A stretch of DNA of 64,000 nt from Epiperipatus broadwayi (lineage: Eukaryota > Onychophora > Udeonychophora > Euonychophora > Peripatidae), in contig JAQFVV010000021.1 of assembly GCA_028023455.1 (NCBI GenBank), forward strand, positions 6,290,853 to 6,354,852, written 5' to 3'. Below are positions 45,889 to 56,666 of this stretch, piece after piece; position 1 is the first letter of the stretch; each line of letters opens with the position of its first letter. Under the pieces are notes generated by a model. The model saw only the letters and a program-made list of their open reading frames with translations. It ran no database searches and was not told where the DNA came from. The translations under genes were made by a program, and so were the position numbers.

Positions 45889-46089
45889 TGGCCAATAACC
45901 AGACTTAGACAAAGTAAAAGCAATAAAAACATTGAGAAGCCTAAAAATGTAAAAGAATTGCAGGTATTCTTTGGACTTTTAAACTTTTACTAGAGCTTTA
46001 TAAAAAGAAATCATATTATTTATTGCCCTTGGACCAACTTCTCAAAACAAAAAAAACATTAGACTTCGACTGGTGAACATGATAAAGCT

Positions 46090-46430
46090 TTTAAAATTCT
46101 AAGGACCTATTAGCTCCTGGAAATTTTTGTTCTTGAGGTAATCATAACAACAGATGTATCTGAATATGTTGTTGGAGCCTTTATATATATATATCACCCC
46201 TGTTATGGAAGTGAATGTACAATTGCCCACATGTCCAGAGTCTTAACCTCTATGGAGAAAAATTATAGCCAGATTGACAAGGAAGATTTGACCATTATAT
46301 TTGCAGTAAAATTTTTTTACCAATACATTTATGGGTGGATTCCAAATCTGTACAGACCATTTCCCCCTAATGAGTATTTTAAGCAGAGAGAAAAAATCCT
46401 GGCACACATAAGTCAATAAATGTTATATTA
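46090..46430 (+). pseudogene. RNase H remnant of the plus-strand gypsy
   Basis: 46140-46419 contains TTDVSEYVVGAF (usual pattern TTDAS..GxGAVL), the MEKNYSQIDKEDLTIIFAVK block and a YGWIPN word. Frames change between the first and second blocks, and the terminal DHKPL region is lost. Confidence 0.75.
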
Positions 46431-46679
46431 GATTAATGTTCTCTCCAGTTGCAATTATAGTTTAGTCTACAAATCAGGAAAATAAATTAATCATGCCAAT
46501 GCTTTATTCCAATTACATGACAAAACAAAGAAGGAAATCATAATTAAGGAAATAAATTAGATTGACTCACTGAATTCTAGTGTAAACAGAACTGTTATAG
46601 TCGAGTGAATCCAAAATGATAAGGAACATATACGATATATAAATTGGATTAAATTTGACTAGTCAAAGACCACTTTCAA

Positions 46680-47600
46680 GCATCATGGACTTTCCATAAG
46701 TAATGGTTGTGTGTTGATTACTGATTGTGTGCTCATCCCACTTCAATGCAGAACACATATATTGAATTTGCAATACCAAGACCATCTTAAGATAGTCAGC
46801 ATGAACGATCTAGATTGATCATAGATGTAGTAGCCAAACATAATTGGTGATATAGAAAATGTAATAAAAATGTGCCACAATGCCAATAAACTGCTAAGTT
46901 TCCAACCAAGAAATTTGAAAAATGGGAAAAACCCATGGCTCCTTGGACTCATTTCCATCTCTACCATGCTGGCCCTTTGAATGGTTATATTATATTAGTC
47001 TTAGTAGATGCATACTCTTACTGGACTGGATATGAGTTAGTGAAGAGTACTAATGTTGACTGTACCACAACAGCATTGAATGAAATATTTGCTATGTATG
47101 GATTCCCTGAGTTAGTAGTAACATACAATGGTACTCTTTTTATATCCCAAAAATTTAGAGATTTTCTGCACATTAAAGGAATTAAACATATCCTTATTTT
47201 CTCTTACCATCTGGAGAGTAATGGAAATGCTGAGAAGGCTGCTACAACATTTAAAGCATGTATTAAAAAAAAATTTTTTTTAAAAACATTACAGAAGCTT
47301 TAGTAGAAGTTTTGTATCAGCAGCACTTCACACATAACCCTGTGATGAATAAAATGTTGGCAGAATTACTAATAGGTCATTCCTTTCATATCCACTATCT
47401 AAACTGCTACCCCTAGTAGGAAAATTAGAAATTAAATCCTATAAAATTTCTACCAGGTGAAAATGTGTCGATGTGCAATCTTTTAAAACATAAGTAGATG
47501 CCTGGTATAATAATGAAAGTGATGTCAAGGCAAATAAGATTAGTGAAATGAAAAGATGGAAAGGAATTAAAATGATATATAAATCATTGTCATCCTCTTT
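46680..47600 (+). pseudogene. Integrase remnant, catalytically dead
   Basis: The open frame 46935-47303 covers the integrase core. The DDE catalytic positions are damaged. HAGPLNG stands where the family has D-x-x-GP, and VTYNGTLF where it has SDNGxQF; only the third acid (SNGNAEK region) remains. A purine-rich run at about 47270 changes the frame into poly-Lys/Phe. Downstream to 47600 are scraps of the C-terminal domain. Consistent with a long-dead copy. Confidence 0.8.
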
Positions 47601-47867
47601 ATGAACTTTGTCTGAGACTTACCAAAACAAAACATTTGAAGATCAAGCTATCAAAACACTATAGTATAATCCCGATAATAATTCAAACTTAAAATTAATC
47701 ACAGAAAATAAAGATGAAACAACTCATAATCAACAACCAAATCCAATTACACTAAGAGAAGATACTAATGCCATTACTTCAAAGACTCCTCGTGTTCATC
47801 GATCTGCAATTAAATATAAAGATTTCTTTTGTTGATACCCACTGATTTTCTAGAGTAGTGGGAGGAA

Positions 47868-48410
47868 TGAAATGTCTGCAATTAAACATACATACATTAC
47901 CTAAAGCAAGTCTACTTACCTCATTGCTCATTAATTGCTTCAGTCTTGAATACTTCTTAATTCACTCTAGAAAACTAATAAAGAGAATGCTGCCTATGCT
48001 TACGTAAATTAATATTTTAAAATACCTATTAAGGACTTAGTAAAATATTTAATGTTCAGTAATTAAGTGAGAAAGGTCAGCAAATTAATGTTACAATGGT
48101 ATTGAAGTTATAAAAAACACAAGTTATGTTTGAAGATGAATTCTGAACAAAGGTTAATTGTTTTATTCTGTAAAAATGTCAGAACTTTGTAGCAGAAAAT
48201 TCTCTCCTAAATAGATTATTCAAATTTATAGTATTTGATATATTGTAATGCTAGTTTTAATTTGTCTGCTTGTTATCTATCAAAAACATCAGTGTGAAAA
48301 TTGTGAGTAAACTATACTGTAAAATTCCTCTAATGTATTGTATTAAAGGAAAAAGAAAAATAGAAGTTTTCCACTATCTGACTGGTCTTCAGAGATCCTC
48401 AGATACAGCA
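47868..48410 (+). repeat. 3' LTR of the plus-strand gypsy
   Basis: Starts TGAAATGTCTGC directly after the purine tract GTAGTGGGAGGAA and ends AGATACAGCA before the CTGTT duplication. It lacks the 246-bp insertion of the 5' LTR and so defines the empty site of the retrozyme. Confidence 0.85.
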
Positions 48411-48415
48411 CTGTT

Positions 48416-49374
48416 GTCATTGACTTGCTTGCTTATATAAAGCAAAAAAAATGAAAATAGGGGATCACCTAAAGTTTTCAAAAATTTTAAAGGACTTAGA
48501 AAAAGATTATATACAATAAAATATATGAGATCTAAAATGTTTTCTGGAGTGATTTAGAGAAGACACCATATCGATTGTAAAAGCTACAATAAATTAAAAT
48601 GAAACATATATTACTGAAAAAGTGATTCTAATATATACGTATGTAGACACACAATCATATTAGACATATACTTTGGGTATAATATATAAGTTTAAGAATT
48701 ATTCAGGGCTATTTTATAAGTTTATGCTACCTAGATAAAATTAGTTTCCCCTGTCTGAATTATTTTTAAAAAAAAATTATTTCAAGAAAAAATGAAAAAT
48801 ATATGAAAGGAAAATTTAAAAAACATATAACTACAATTCTAATGCTTATAAATGTATTCCATATGTTTTTAAGCATGGAAATTTTACTTTTTATATTTAT
48901 AATACCCAAATAAATGTATTAATTGCTCTTGTATCATGCTTAATGCTCTCACACTGCTCTAACAGTGTGATAGTTTTAATTGTTTTCACTGGCAGTAAGT
49001 TGTAAATGTTAAATTTAATATTAAACCATTATTATTTATGAGAATATAATAAATTTACCTAAATTTTGTAAATATTTTTGTTTAGAAATAAAGTAAATTC
49101 TAAAAAAAATCACATTTGATTGTTTTAAATATTGATAAAATTATACTGTGTTCAAAGAAAAAGCACCATTTCATTATTTAATTGTCAGGGAGGATTTGAT
49201 TTTTTTCCAGAAACAAATGAAATCTTTTTTATTTGACATTTGTTTTTAAAATGTGAATGAATAAATACCAATATTTTATAAATCTATCAATTTATATTTT
49301 AAAAGTTTAAATTTCTTTAATAATTTTTGCAATATTGCAATATATTCTAACAGATGTTTCACTGATTATGTGTT
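48416..49374. other. Unassigned AT-rich stretch
   Basis: A short inverted repeat GCTCTCACACTG / CAGTGTGATAG lies near 48950-48970. No gene was seen. Confidence 0.4.
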
Positions 49375-49500
49375 ATTAGCAGTAACAAACTATTCATATA
49401 TTAGTGCTAACCAGTGCACTGATGGCACTACTGTATGAAAAGTTTGCTATTGCTAATAACAGCTTTTGTAAGCATAGATAATGGTGATCATGTGATAATG
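49375..49500. mobile_element. Internally deleted family C element
   Basis: TAGCAGTAACAAACTATTC ... AGTGCTAACCAGTGCACTGATGGCACTACTG ends join directly at GTGCAC, followed by GTTTGCTATTGCTAATAAC and AATGGTGATCATGTGATAATG. It is a palindrome of the two family C ends with the ribozyme interior deleted. TGTTATTAGCA..../TGCTAATAACA mark the outer inverted repeat. Confidence 0.65.
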
Positions 49501-49667
49501 TGTTAGCAAATCATTTGTAATCAACCATCTTTTATGCAATTCTATTTTTAACAAAGTTGCTCCAAAACAATAGAAACCAATTAAGGTGGGATATAAAATG
49601 ATTCAAATTGCCAAATTCTCAGATACCACAATAACTATAGAATTTTTTTTGAAATTAAAATATTAAG

Positions 49668-49675
<8 letters not shown>
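49501..49675. other. Unassigned AT-rich stretch
   Basis: Nothing recognised between the small family C copy and the TA array. Confidence 0.3.

Positions 49676-49745
<70 letters not shown>
49676..49745. repeat. (AT)n microsatellite
   Basis: About 35 uninterrupted AT units. Confidence 0.95.
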
Positions 49746-49751
<6 letters not shown>

Positions 49752-50939
49752 GCTGATATTAAAAAAAAAAGGATTTTTCTTAGTAGGTAAGAATGATTGT
49801 TTAAGAATCTGATATGTGCTATTATAAAAACATATTAAGAACTTAGTTGGTTTGTGAATAAGTTTATATTCTCTACATTACATATTTAATAACAGTGATT
49901 GATTTATGGGTTTATTAAAATTATTAAATATATTCAATATTACAAATTACATTATTTTAAATTTATACATCTTGATACATAGTGCTTGTCTGACAGTGAG
50001 TAGTCTAGTTTTTTTAGAGCACTTTATTGAATTCAATATTCACCAATTGAAAGATCCAAGTTCAAATCTCATAATAGTGCTGTTTGCTCAGGCCAGCTAT
50101 ACTTAAATAAGAGAGGAGAATAAAATTATCCAAAATATTGTGTTATATACTAACCTGTGTATTATTATTAACAGTTCAATCTATTTGAAAAGTCTAAATA
50201 AAGTTTGAATATTTCTAAAGATATTTAACAATTAATATTCAATGATCAAAAAATAGTCTGATATATAATTATGTTAAAAAAATTTTAAATTTATTTTAAT
50301 AAATAAACATATTAATTTTTTACTCAAACCAAATTCTTTATTGCACACATTAAACTTTTTTTTAAAAACACACTGACACGTAAAACTATTTATGTAAAAT
50401 TAAATGTAAATCATTCTTTACTTGAGAGCAGCCATACTCAAAACTGTTCAAAGATGTAAACTTGTTCTTCTCCTCATGTTTATATTTATAAATGTTTCAT
50501 ATTTATGTGATTTTTAAAGTTTATTTTATCAATTTTATTAATATCTAGATTTATTATAAACAAATGATAATCAACTGCTATGCATGTAGTGGTCAGAAAA
50601 TAATTTTATTAATCTGCCTCAACTGTAATTTTACTTTCATCAATTAAGAATCAGTTCATAAATATTGAACTTTATACTCAAATGGCTCTTTTTCTGAAGC
50701 AACTACTCATGATTATATTAAAATTATAAATAGCAATACTAAATTAGTTACGATTATTTTATTCCTAACTAAAAAAATGTTTGGGACTCTGAAGAAGGTT
50801 GCTACAAAATCAAACTGTACAGAATGATAGCAGTGGTAAAAAAAATGGTATTTGTGGTTTTTTTTATTGTAAATATTTAATAAACATAGTGCTATTTAGG
50901 TAATAGAAATGGAAACAAATTATTATCTAAATACATTTA
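49746..50939. other. AT-rich stretch with SINE family 2 copy
   Basis: At about 50000-50190 a tRNA-like head (GTAGTCTAGTTTTTTTAGAG as A-box region, AAGTTCAAATCTC as B-box) is followed by TATATACTAACCTGTGTATT and TATTATTAACAG, the tail shared with the fragments at 27.1 and 28.8 kb. The 66-codon frame at 49906-50106 runs through this SINE and is not a gene. No other feature. Confidence 0.5.
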
Positions 50940-51075
50940 CCATATAATACCAAATCATCCATGCACTTTACTACTGTTACACAATGCTTTATTTACTACC
51001 CTCTTTTACAGTTTACAGTTTCGATTGCCCCAGCAATCTTCTTCAGAATTTTTTATATCTCCTAACTTCAACTGC
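50940..51075 (-). mobile_element. Penelope-like/ribozyme-like terminal repeat (family D)
   Basis: Minus strand: CTGAAGA (51046-51040), A, stem GATTGC-TGGG-GCAATC (six perfect pairs), GAAAC (51022-51018), TGTAAACTGTAAAAG, then AATAAAGCATTGTG. CTGANGA-stem-GAAA is the hammerhead core pattern, and this wording is typical of Penelope-like element ends. The same tail (GAAACTGTTAACTGAAG, AATAAAGCATTGTAAAAGTA) forms the inverted repeat at 61.5-61.7 kb. Helices I and III could not be assigned with confidence, so this is a candidate only. Confidence 0.5.
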
Positions 51076-51484
51076 TAAATTCAAATGTTAAAAATTAGTA
51101 ATAAGCTTATTAAATATTTACAATTAAAAAAAAATCCCAATAAACATACTTTTGTGAGTTTTCAAGTAAACAAAGATGTTTTTGATAAATGTGCAATTCC
51201 AACGGTCTATAATCTACCAAAGATGTGTTAGCTTAAGTTACATTTAAATAAAATTAATAAATTGATTGTTAAATTAAAAAAAAAAAATTCTGATAAATTT
51301 TATTAAGAAGCTTTATTTCAATTTTTTTGGTTACTTATAACATGGGAAGTGATGAGACATTCTTAACATTATTGTACTTTAATTTCATTTAGTGTTTTTT
51401 TTTTTTTTTTTGTCTGCAGTTTTTTGGTAAATTGTCATTATGATAAAAATATGGGATTTTCCTGTCACAGAACATGATATAGTG

Positions 51485-52013
51485 CAGTGGTCTTCAATCT
51501 TTTCACACCTGCGGACCGGTAAAAATAAGGATAAGTTTCCGCGGACCAGCAAAAATAAGGATAAGATTTCGCAGACCGGCAGAAGTCTATAGATAAATTT
51601 TCTTAAAGATAAGCATAATTGTTATAACTGATCAAAACAACAATGTTAAATATATAAGATAAAGTTTTATATATATATGGAGTTTATATAATAAAAAACT
51701 TTTTTTTAATTTTTTTTAGAAAAGTAATAAAAAATTTAATTCTACCCCCCCCCCCCATAAACATCTGTGATAACTAGAAAAACAAATTAATTTATGAATG
51801 ATTGATTAGATTTTGTTTTCGTTCTGTTTCCTTTTTTTTTTTAATTGGGTAAAAATGAGATGAAAAAATAAATAAAAATTGGCTATATTAATTAAAAGTT
51901 TAAACTCTTATTATTTATTATTACAAACTTTTTACTGCCCGTCTAGCACGCGGACCTGCAGAAAAGTTCCGCGGCCCGGTGCTGGGCCGAGGACCAAGGG
52001 TTGAACAACACTG
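51485..52013. mobile_element. hAT-type MITE, 529 bp, 8-bp target duplication
   Basis: Ends CAGTGGTCTTCAATC and GGTTGAACAACACTG are inverted repeats of the common CAGTGGTTCTCAACC hAT class. The exact duplication ATATAGTG flanks it (51477-51484 and 52014-52021). Near the left end a GCGGACCGG(C/T)AAAAATAAGG unit is repeated two to three times. Near the right end GCGGCCCGGTGCTGGGCCG forms a G/C-rich hairpin, and a run of C occurs at about 51746. Non-coding and non-autonomous. Confidence 0.9.
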
Positions 52014-52129
52014 ATATAGTGGACTATTTCTAAAGATTCACGATCCTACTTTCAGAAAAGTATGCATTATTTATCATGATATGATTGCCCACCGACATAA
52101 ATAAAGTGTAAATATTGTATTTATATTTT

Positions 52130-52330
52130 TTTTCCATTTTTCTGTTAGTTTTATTTTAATTTTTGGATTTGGTTTGGAGTATGCAATATTTATATTTATA
52201 CATTTGTATTTTTATTTTTCAGTTTTCCTCGAAAAAGACTATATTATAAAATAGTCGAAATGTTGGAATGTAGTTATATGTTTAGAATAATCATATAAAA
52301 ATCAATTTTTAAAAAGAAGTCTGGTATATT
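52130..52330 (+). other. Degenerate Penelope-like end
   Basis: TCGAAAAAGACTATATTATAAAATAGTCGAAATG contains a GACTAT/ATAGTC stem followed by GAAA, again the CTGAAGA-stem-GAAA layout but with the first box eroded. It is followed by GTTGGAATGTAG. Probably an old copy of a ribozyme-bearing terminal repeat. Confidence 0.35.
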
Positions 52331-53449
52331 CATATATATATATATATTAATAAGTTAATCCAAAAAACAAAGGAAATAAACTGCAAATATTTAATATCTA
52401 AAATACAGGCTATATATATACATATACCTGTACAAACAATGTAATATATAGGGTATTTTGAGCTCAGTCTTTCACACTACCAGCAACTCTCCACACTATC
52501 TCATACTACTGTTACATTATTGTAATTAATTTTTCCACAATGATTTCTCTTTTAAAAATAACAATAATACAAAATGAAATATAAATATTAAATACGACGT
52601 TCCTTAGTAAACATTTTTTTTCTAAACAGTTTTTTGAAGCCCCCCCTTTCCGAAACTGTAGACTTATCAAAAATACGGGATGTCATTTTGGTTTGCTTAA
52701 AAACTCATAAGTATCTAAAAAATATTATACAATGAAGAAAACTACTTAAAACATTCATAATGTAACAGAATGCATGTTCATTTCCTTAAAATAATTATAC
52801 GATATGAGTTTTAAATATATTTTGTATTGTTCTTATTTAGTTACTTTTCACAAAGATGAAAAAACGTTCAATTAAAAAATATAAGTGTTTTAAAAATCTT
52901 ACTTTATTAATAATCCTTCCAATTTCTGATTTACTTAGGTGTAATACAGAATATATTTGTGATGAAAAAGTAGAATGTTACAAAATCCTATCGGCTTTTA
53001 TTCTTTGAACACCTGTAATCTATCAAAAAAAAAAAAAAAAAGTAGAAGAAAAAATTGTAAATGCTAAAAGGCTTTGAATAATTAAAATTAAACGGGGAGA
53101 GGGAGGGGGGAGATATACATTTTTTTAAACAAATATTTTTTTAAATTAATATTTACAGTTAATTATTTAAGTTTTAGATATTTATTTTAAATTAAATATT
53201 ATATTTAATTAAAAAGTAATCTAATGATTTATTGTTCTGGTATCCGTAAGAAGGTAAAGCTCCGGAGTCTTCCACATTACGGCTGCTCTAAAGCACACTC
53301 TTTTTTGTAATTTTTACAATATTAAAAAATAAATAAATATTACACTATACTATTAAGCACAAGGTTATAATGATGAATTCAAGATCTAAAGGTACCTAGA
53401 TCAAAATGATCTTTTTAATACTTCAATGTCACATGACCTTCCAAACAAA
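52331..53449. other. Unassigned stretch with a small family B fragment
   Basis: 52450-52505 (GGGTATTTTGAGCTCAGTC, ACTCTCCACACTATCTC) is an inverted family B 3' fragment. The rest shows no gene; poly(A) and purine runs near 53020-53115. Confidence 0.4.
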
Positions 53450-53650
53450 TAACTACTTTTTTTTTCACCAAAGCTATGCCACTTACTAAAATTTTTGGTA
53501 ACTAATGGATGCCAGATGTTGTTTTCAATGTCCCCAGACTAGTTTCAGGCTTATGACTTTCATTAGTGAGGAGCTTTGGAACTTGGATAAGTGTCTGGAC
53601 CTTCAGAATCGTATGCACCTTCCTTCTAGCTGAAATCAGGCGTCTATGGG
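53450..53650. mobile_element. Family C repeat, copy 8 (single diverged arm)
   Basis: Contains TGCCACTTACTAAAATT, TAACTAATGGATGCC and TCCCCAGACTAGTTTCAGGC followed by a mutated ribozyme core (minus strand, CTAATGA). It is closest to the subfamily at 19.6 and 20.0 kb. Only one arm is left. Confidence 0.55.
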
Positions 53651-53764
53651 TTGAGACCTCTCAGTGTAATAGTATAAATTAAATATATGATTTATATTGG
53701 TGTATTAATATAAATAAGAATCTTAATTCTGAATATAGACTTTTTTATATAATTATTTTATATA

Positions 53765-54260
53765 AAACAGGCAAATCTCATTATACATATTGCCACACAC
53801 AGCAAGCTAGAGTAATCAATGGATGCCAGAAGGCTTGTGCATAAAATCCCCATCTAGTACATACTCATCCAATATCCCCAGACTAGTTTCTGGCTTGTGG
53901 ACTTCATCATTCAAGGAGCCTTGGATCTGAGAGCACTGCCCCAGACTAGTTTCTGGCTTGTGGCCTTCGTCAGTGAGGAGCCTTGCATCTAAGAGCACTG
54001 CACCTAGATCTTAGGATCTAATGCAACCCTCCAGCAGCAGTGCTCTCAGATCCAAGGCTTCTCACTGATGAAAGCCAGAAACTAGTCTGGGGATATTGGA
54101 TGAGTAGGCACTAGATGAGGATTTTCTGTGCAAGCCTTCTGGCATCCATTGATTACTCTAGCTTGCTGTGTGTGGCAATATGTATAGTGAGTTTTGCCTG
54201 TTTTAACAGCTGTTATACACGAGCACAAGAAGTGGTGGTCATGTGATGTTTATTAATTAT
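53765..54260. mobile_element. Foldback repeat family C, copy 9, with internal arm duplication
   Basis: The left arm (CACACACAGCAAGCTAGAG, ATCAATGGATGCCAGAAGGC, AAAATCCCCATCTAG) and the right arm (CTAGATGAGGATTTTCTG, GCCTTCTGGCATCCATTGAT, CTCTAGCTTGCTGTGTGTG) pair almost perfectly over about 170 bp. In the left half the ribozyme segment is present twice in tandem (53875 and 53939), so this copy carries three ribozyme segments: two minus, one plus. Their first boxes read ATGATGA, CTGACGA and CTGATGA. The plus one (54065-54071) has a deleted stem II. The right outer end reads GTGGTCATGTGATGTTTA. Confidence 0.8.
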
Positions 54261-55797
54261 TTTATATTTGGTATTTTTTTAATCTTTATCTGTTTTTTCA
54301 TCTGTCTCTCTCCATAAAAATATGAAATGATAAAATAAATACAATATCAAATTATATATTAAGTTAAAATAAAAATGGATTGTAATAAATAAGCATTATG
54401 TAGGTATACTAATAGTTTTAATTATATGAAAACAATAGAAGTTAATAAAAATTGTAAAGATAGGAAGTGAATATCAATGCCGTGTGGTTCAGAGGCACAT
54501 CATAAATTTAAAGAGATTTATAAAAATGTTTGTAACAGTAACAACGTAAGGCAAGGTAAACTTAATGAAGTCAATAATTATTCTAAAGACAAAGCAACAG
54601 TGTTAGACTATTCTAAGGTTGTGTATATGTAAATGTTTAAATAATATCCATGTTGTTTTTTAATAAAAAATAAGGATTAATATTAATGTAAATATAACTT
54701 AGCATTTACAAGCTGGATAAAAGAGCTAAAAACAGTTAAAGTTTAAATTCAATTTCTTCTAGTGATTATGGGAAAAATTTGGTCACGTGTTTAATCTGGA
54801 TACAAAATATCTCTATTTATGAAAGAAAAAAGATGATTGGAAAGGGAACAAGAGAGACATTATATATAATTAATAGAGAAAAAAACCCAAATCAATGTTC
54901 CTATAGTGTATAACTATAAAATTGAAGATTTGCATACAGATAAATAGAGTATTGTAAAGGATATAAGGAAATCATTTCCTGTTTTAATCTTAGTTGGCAA
55001 CATTGAAGATGATACAAACATATTGAAAGTTTAAATTTAATATATGTGAACGAACATTTAGATATTTAAATGTATATATACATTTAAATATATATATTAT
55101 TTCACTGTTAGATGTAATTTATTATATATATCTTAAATCACAATTCACTATTCATACAGATAGTTACACATAAATAACTTAAAATACATTTAGACTAACT
55201 TATCTTTTCAGTTACCCTTGATCATTACATCTCCCAAATATCCTTTGCTGTTTTGAAATGTTATTTAATGCATGTAACATCAATCCATTTTACATGAAAT
55301 TTATTTCTAACACATAATTGTTGATTATTCATCATCATCATGGGAACTCACTCATAAATAAGTATGATTATTATAATTCCAAAAAAAAAAAAAAAAAAAT
55401 CAAAGATTGATAGAAAGGGGAAAATAAAAACCTGAAAAACAAAAAAGAAAACATTGAAGTCAAAATTGCAGGCATGTAATTCAAGAATAGGCACGATTTA
55501 TCTCATCATGTTTAGATAAATGGCTAATCACATGAGAGGCTCATAACATTCTAGTTCGTTACTAACTTAATTGAGTGAACTTAATAAAATAAAAATTGAA
55601 GATAACAAAAAAAATATTAATAATTAATTTAAATAAGAGAAGATTTTTTTTTATTTTGGGTGATATCATACAGTGTCATGAAGAATAGTAAATTTTTAAG
55701 CTTAAGATTCATGGAACGTAATCTGTAGAGGTCACATCCAGTTCTGGGCTTTTTTTTTCAAATTCCGATCAACAAACCATTAGATTATTTTATAGAT
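54261..55797. other. Unassigned AT-rich stretch
   Basis: No gene recognised. Poly(A) run at 55381-55400. A small symmetrical TTTAAATGTATATATACATTTAAA palindrome sits near 55065-55090. Confidence 0.4.
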
Positions 55798-55930
55798 ATA
55801 ATAAACACCTCCATACTGCCCCATTCTTTTTATATTCATATAAATAAAGATACAATAAAAGACGAATAACACCCAAGATGCATTTCGTGTTGAACCAGCA
55901 CTCATCAGTTGGCCCAGGTCACTATCTCTC
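55798..55930 (-). mobile_element. Family A retrozyme, 3' part (interrupted by the gypsy element)
   Basis: Minus strand reads AGATAGTGACCTGGGCCAAC, the ribozyme, TCTTTTATTGTATCTTTATT, GAATGGGGCAGTATGGAGG and GTGTTTATTAT, matching the 234-bp copy at 43.5 kb. Its 5' part continues at 61211 across the inserted gypsy: the CTCTC duplication and the words ATATATGAGAG / ATAATAGAGATATATATGA confirm that the two parts were one element. Confidence 0.8.
55868..55923 (-). ncRNA. Type I hammerhead ribozyme, family A, core intact
   Basis: Minus strand, descending: CCAA (55912-55909), CTGATGA (55908-55902), stem II GTGCT (55901-55897) with AACAC (55891-55887; four of five pairs, loop GGTTC), GAAA (55886-55883), palindromic helix III ATGCAT (55883-55878), C at 55877, TTGG (55876-55873) closing helix I with CCAA. 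Every invariant core position is present, making this the best candidate for activity in families A and B. The distal part of helix I is weaker than in the 43.5-kb copy. As ATGCAT cannot close as a two-base loop hairpin in a stable way, cleavage may depend on dimers. Confidence 0.8.
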
Positions 55931-56615
55931 TGTGATGTACTTGATTTAATGTTACTTAAGAGAAACAACCAAATACACCTAATTCAAGTAACTATTACTC
56001 TCTTGCATAAAATTAAGATATCCCACTTACAGATACAAGATTTTATTAGTATGAAAAATAACAATCATTTATAAACAGAATTATCATTAATTCTACTAGC
56101 ACCTGTAAGGCTTGCAAAAATAATAATAAGACAGGTATAGTCTGTATAATTACCCTAGGTCAGTCTTTGGTACCTTCAGACCCAAATATCTGGTTCTCCT
56201 CCCATCGTTGGTCCTGTTCTGAATTCGTGCTACACTTAAGTCTCTCAGAAAATCAGGACTGACACTAATCTGTCCTTTCTCAGCTAGATTATATCTACGC
56301 TTTGTTCTATTGTTTATTTTTTATCAATTTTAATCACCAAATTATTCTGGGCTTATTTCTGAACTAATTAATTAAATTGTTCTTTACCCTTTTAATCCTT
56401 CGTTTAATTAATTATTTATTTGGATCTTCCATCTTGTTTTACACTTTGCTTTTTATACAATATCTATATGAAAAACCATTTGTAATTTCTAATTTTCATT
56501 TTTATTAAATCAACTCATTTACTTTCACATGTAATTATTTAACACTTTTAACTTCTGGAGTACACACAGTTTCAAACGTATTTTTTCTTAATATTAATCG
56601 TACTACAACATAACA
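55931..56615 (-). repeat. 3' LTR of the minus-strand gypsy
   Basis: 685 bp, same length as the 5' LTR and nearly identical to it. On the minus strand it begins TGTTATGTTGTAG directly after the purine tract and ends AGTACATCACA at the CTCTC duplication. Promoter and polyadenylation signals of such elements lie in the LTR; none was assigned precisely. Confidence 0.9.
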
Positions 56616-56666
56616 ATTCCTCCCCCACTCCAGAAGTTATGGTTTATCCATCTTATACATATTCTT

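Larger units (their letters stand above)
43293..48410 (+). mobile_element. Ty3/gypsy LTR retrotransposon, plus strand, inactivated
   Basis: LTRs begin TGAAATGTCTGC and end ..GTAGCA / ..ACAGCA. The 5-bp duplication CTGTT flanks the element (43288-43292 and 48411-48415). A PBS-like TGGTGCAAGTCAAC follows the 5' LTR by three bases (44035), and a purine tract AGTAGTGGGAGGAA abuts the 3' LTR. Internal order is gag with zinc knuckle, protease, reverse transcriptase, RNase H, integrase, i.e. the gypsy order. Every domain is broken by stops or frameshifts. LTRs differ by many substitutions and indels, so it is older than the minus-strand gypsy element at 55.9-61.2 kb. Confidence 0.9.
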
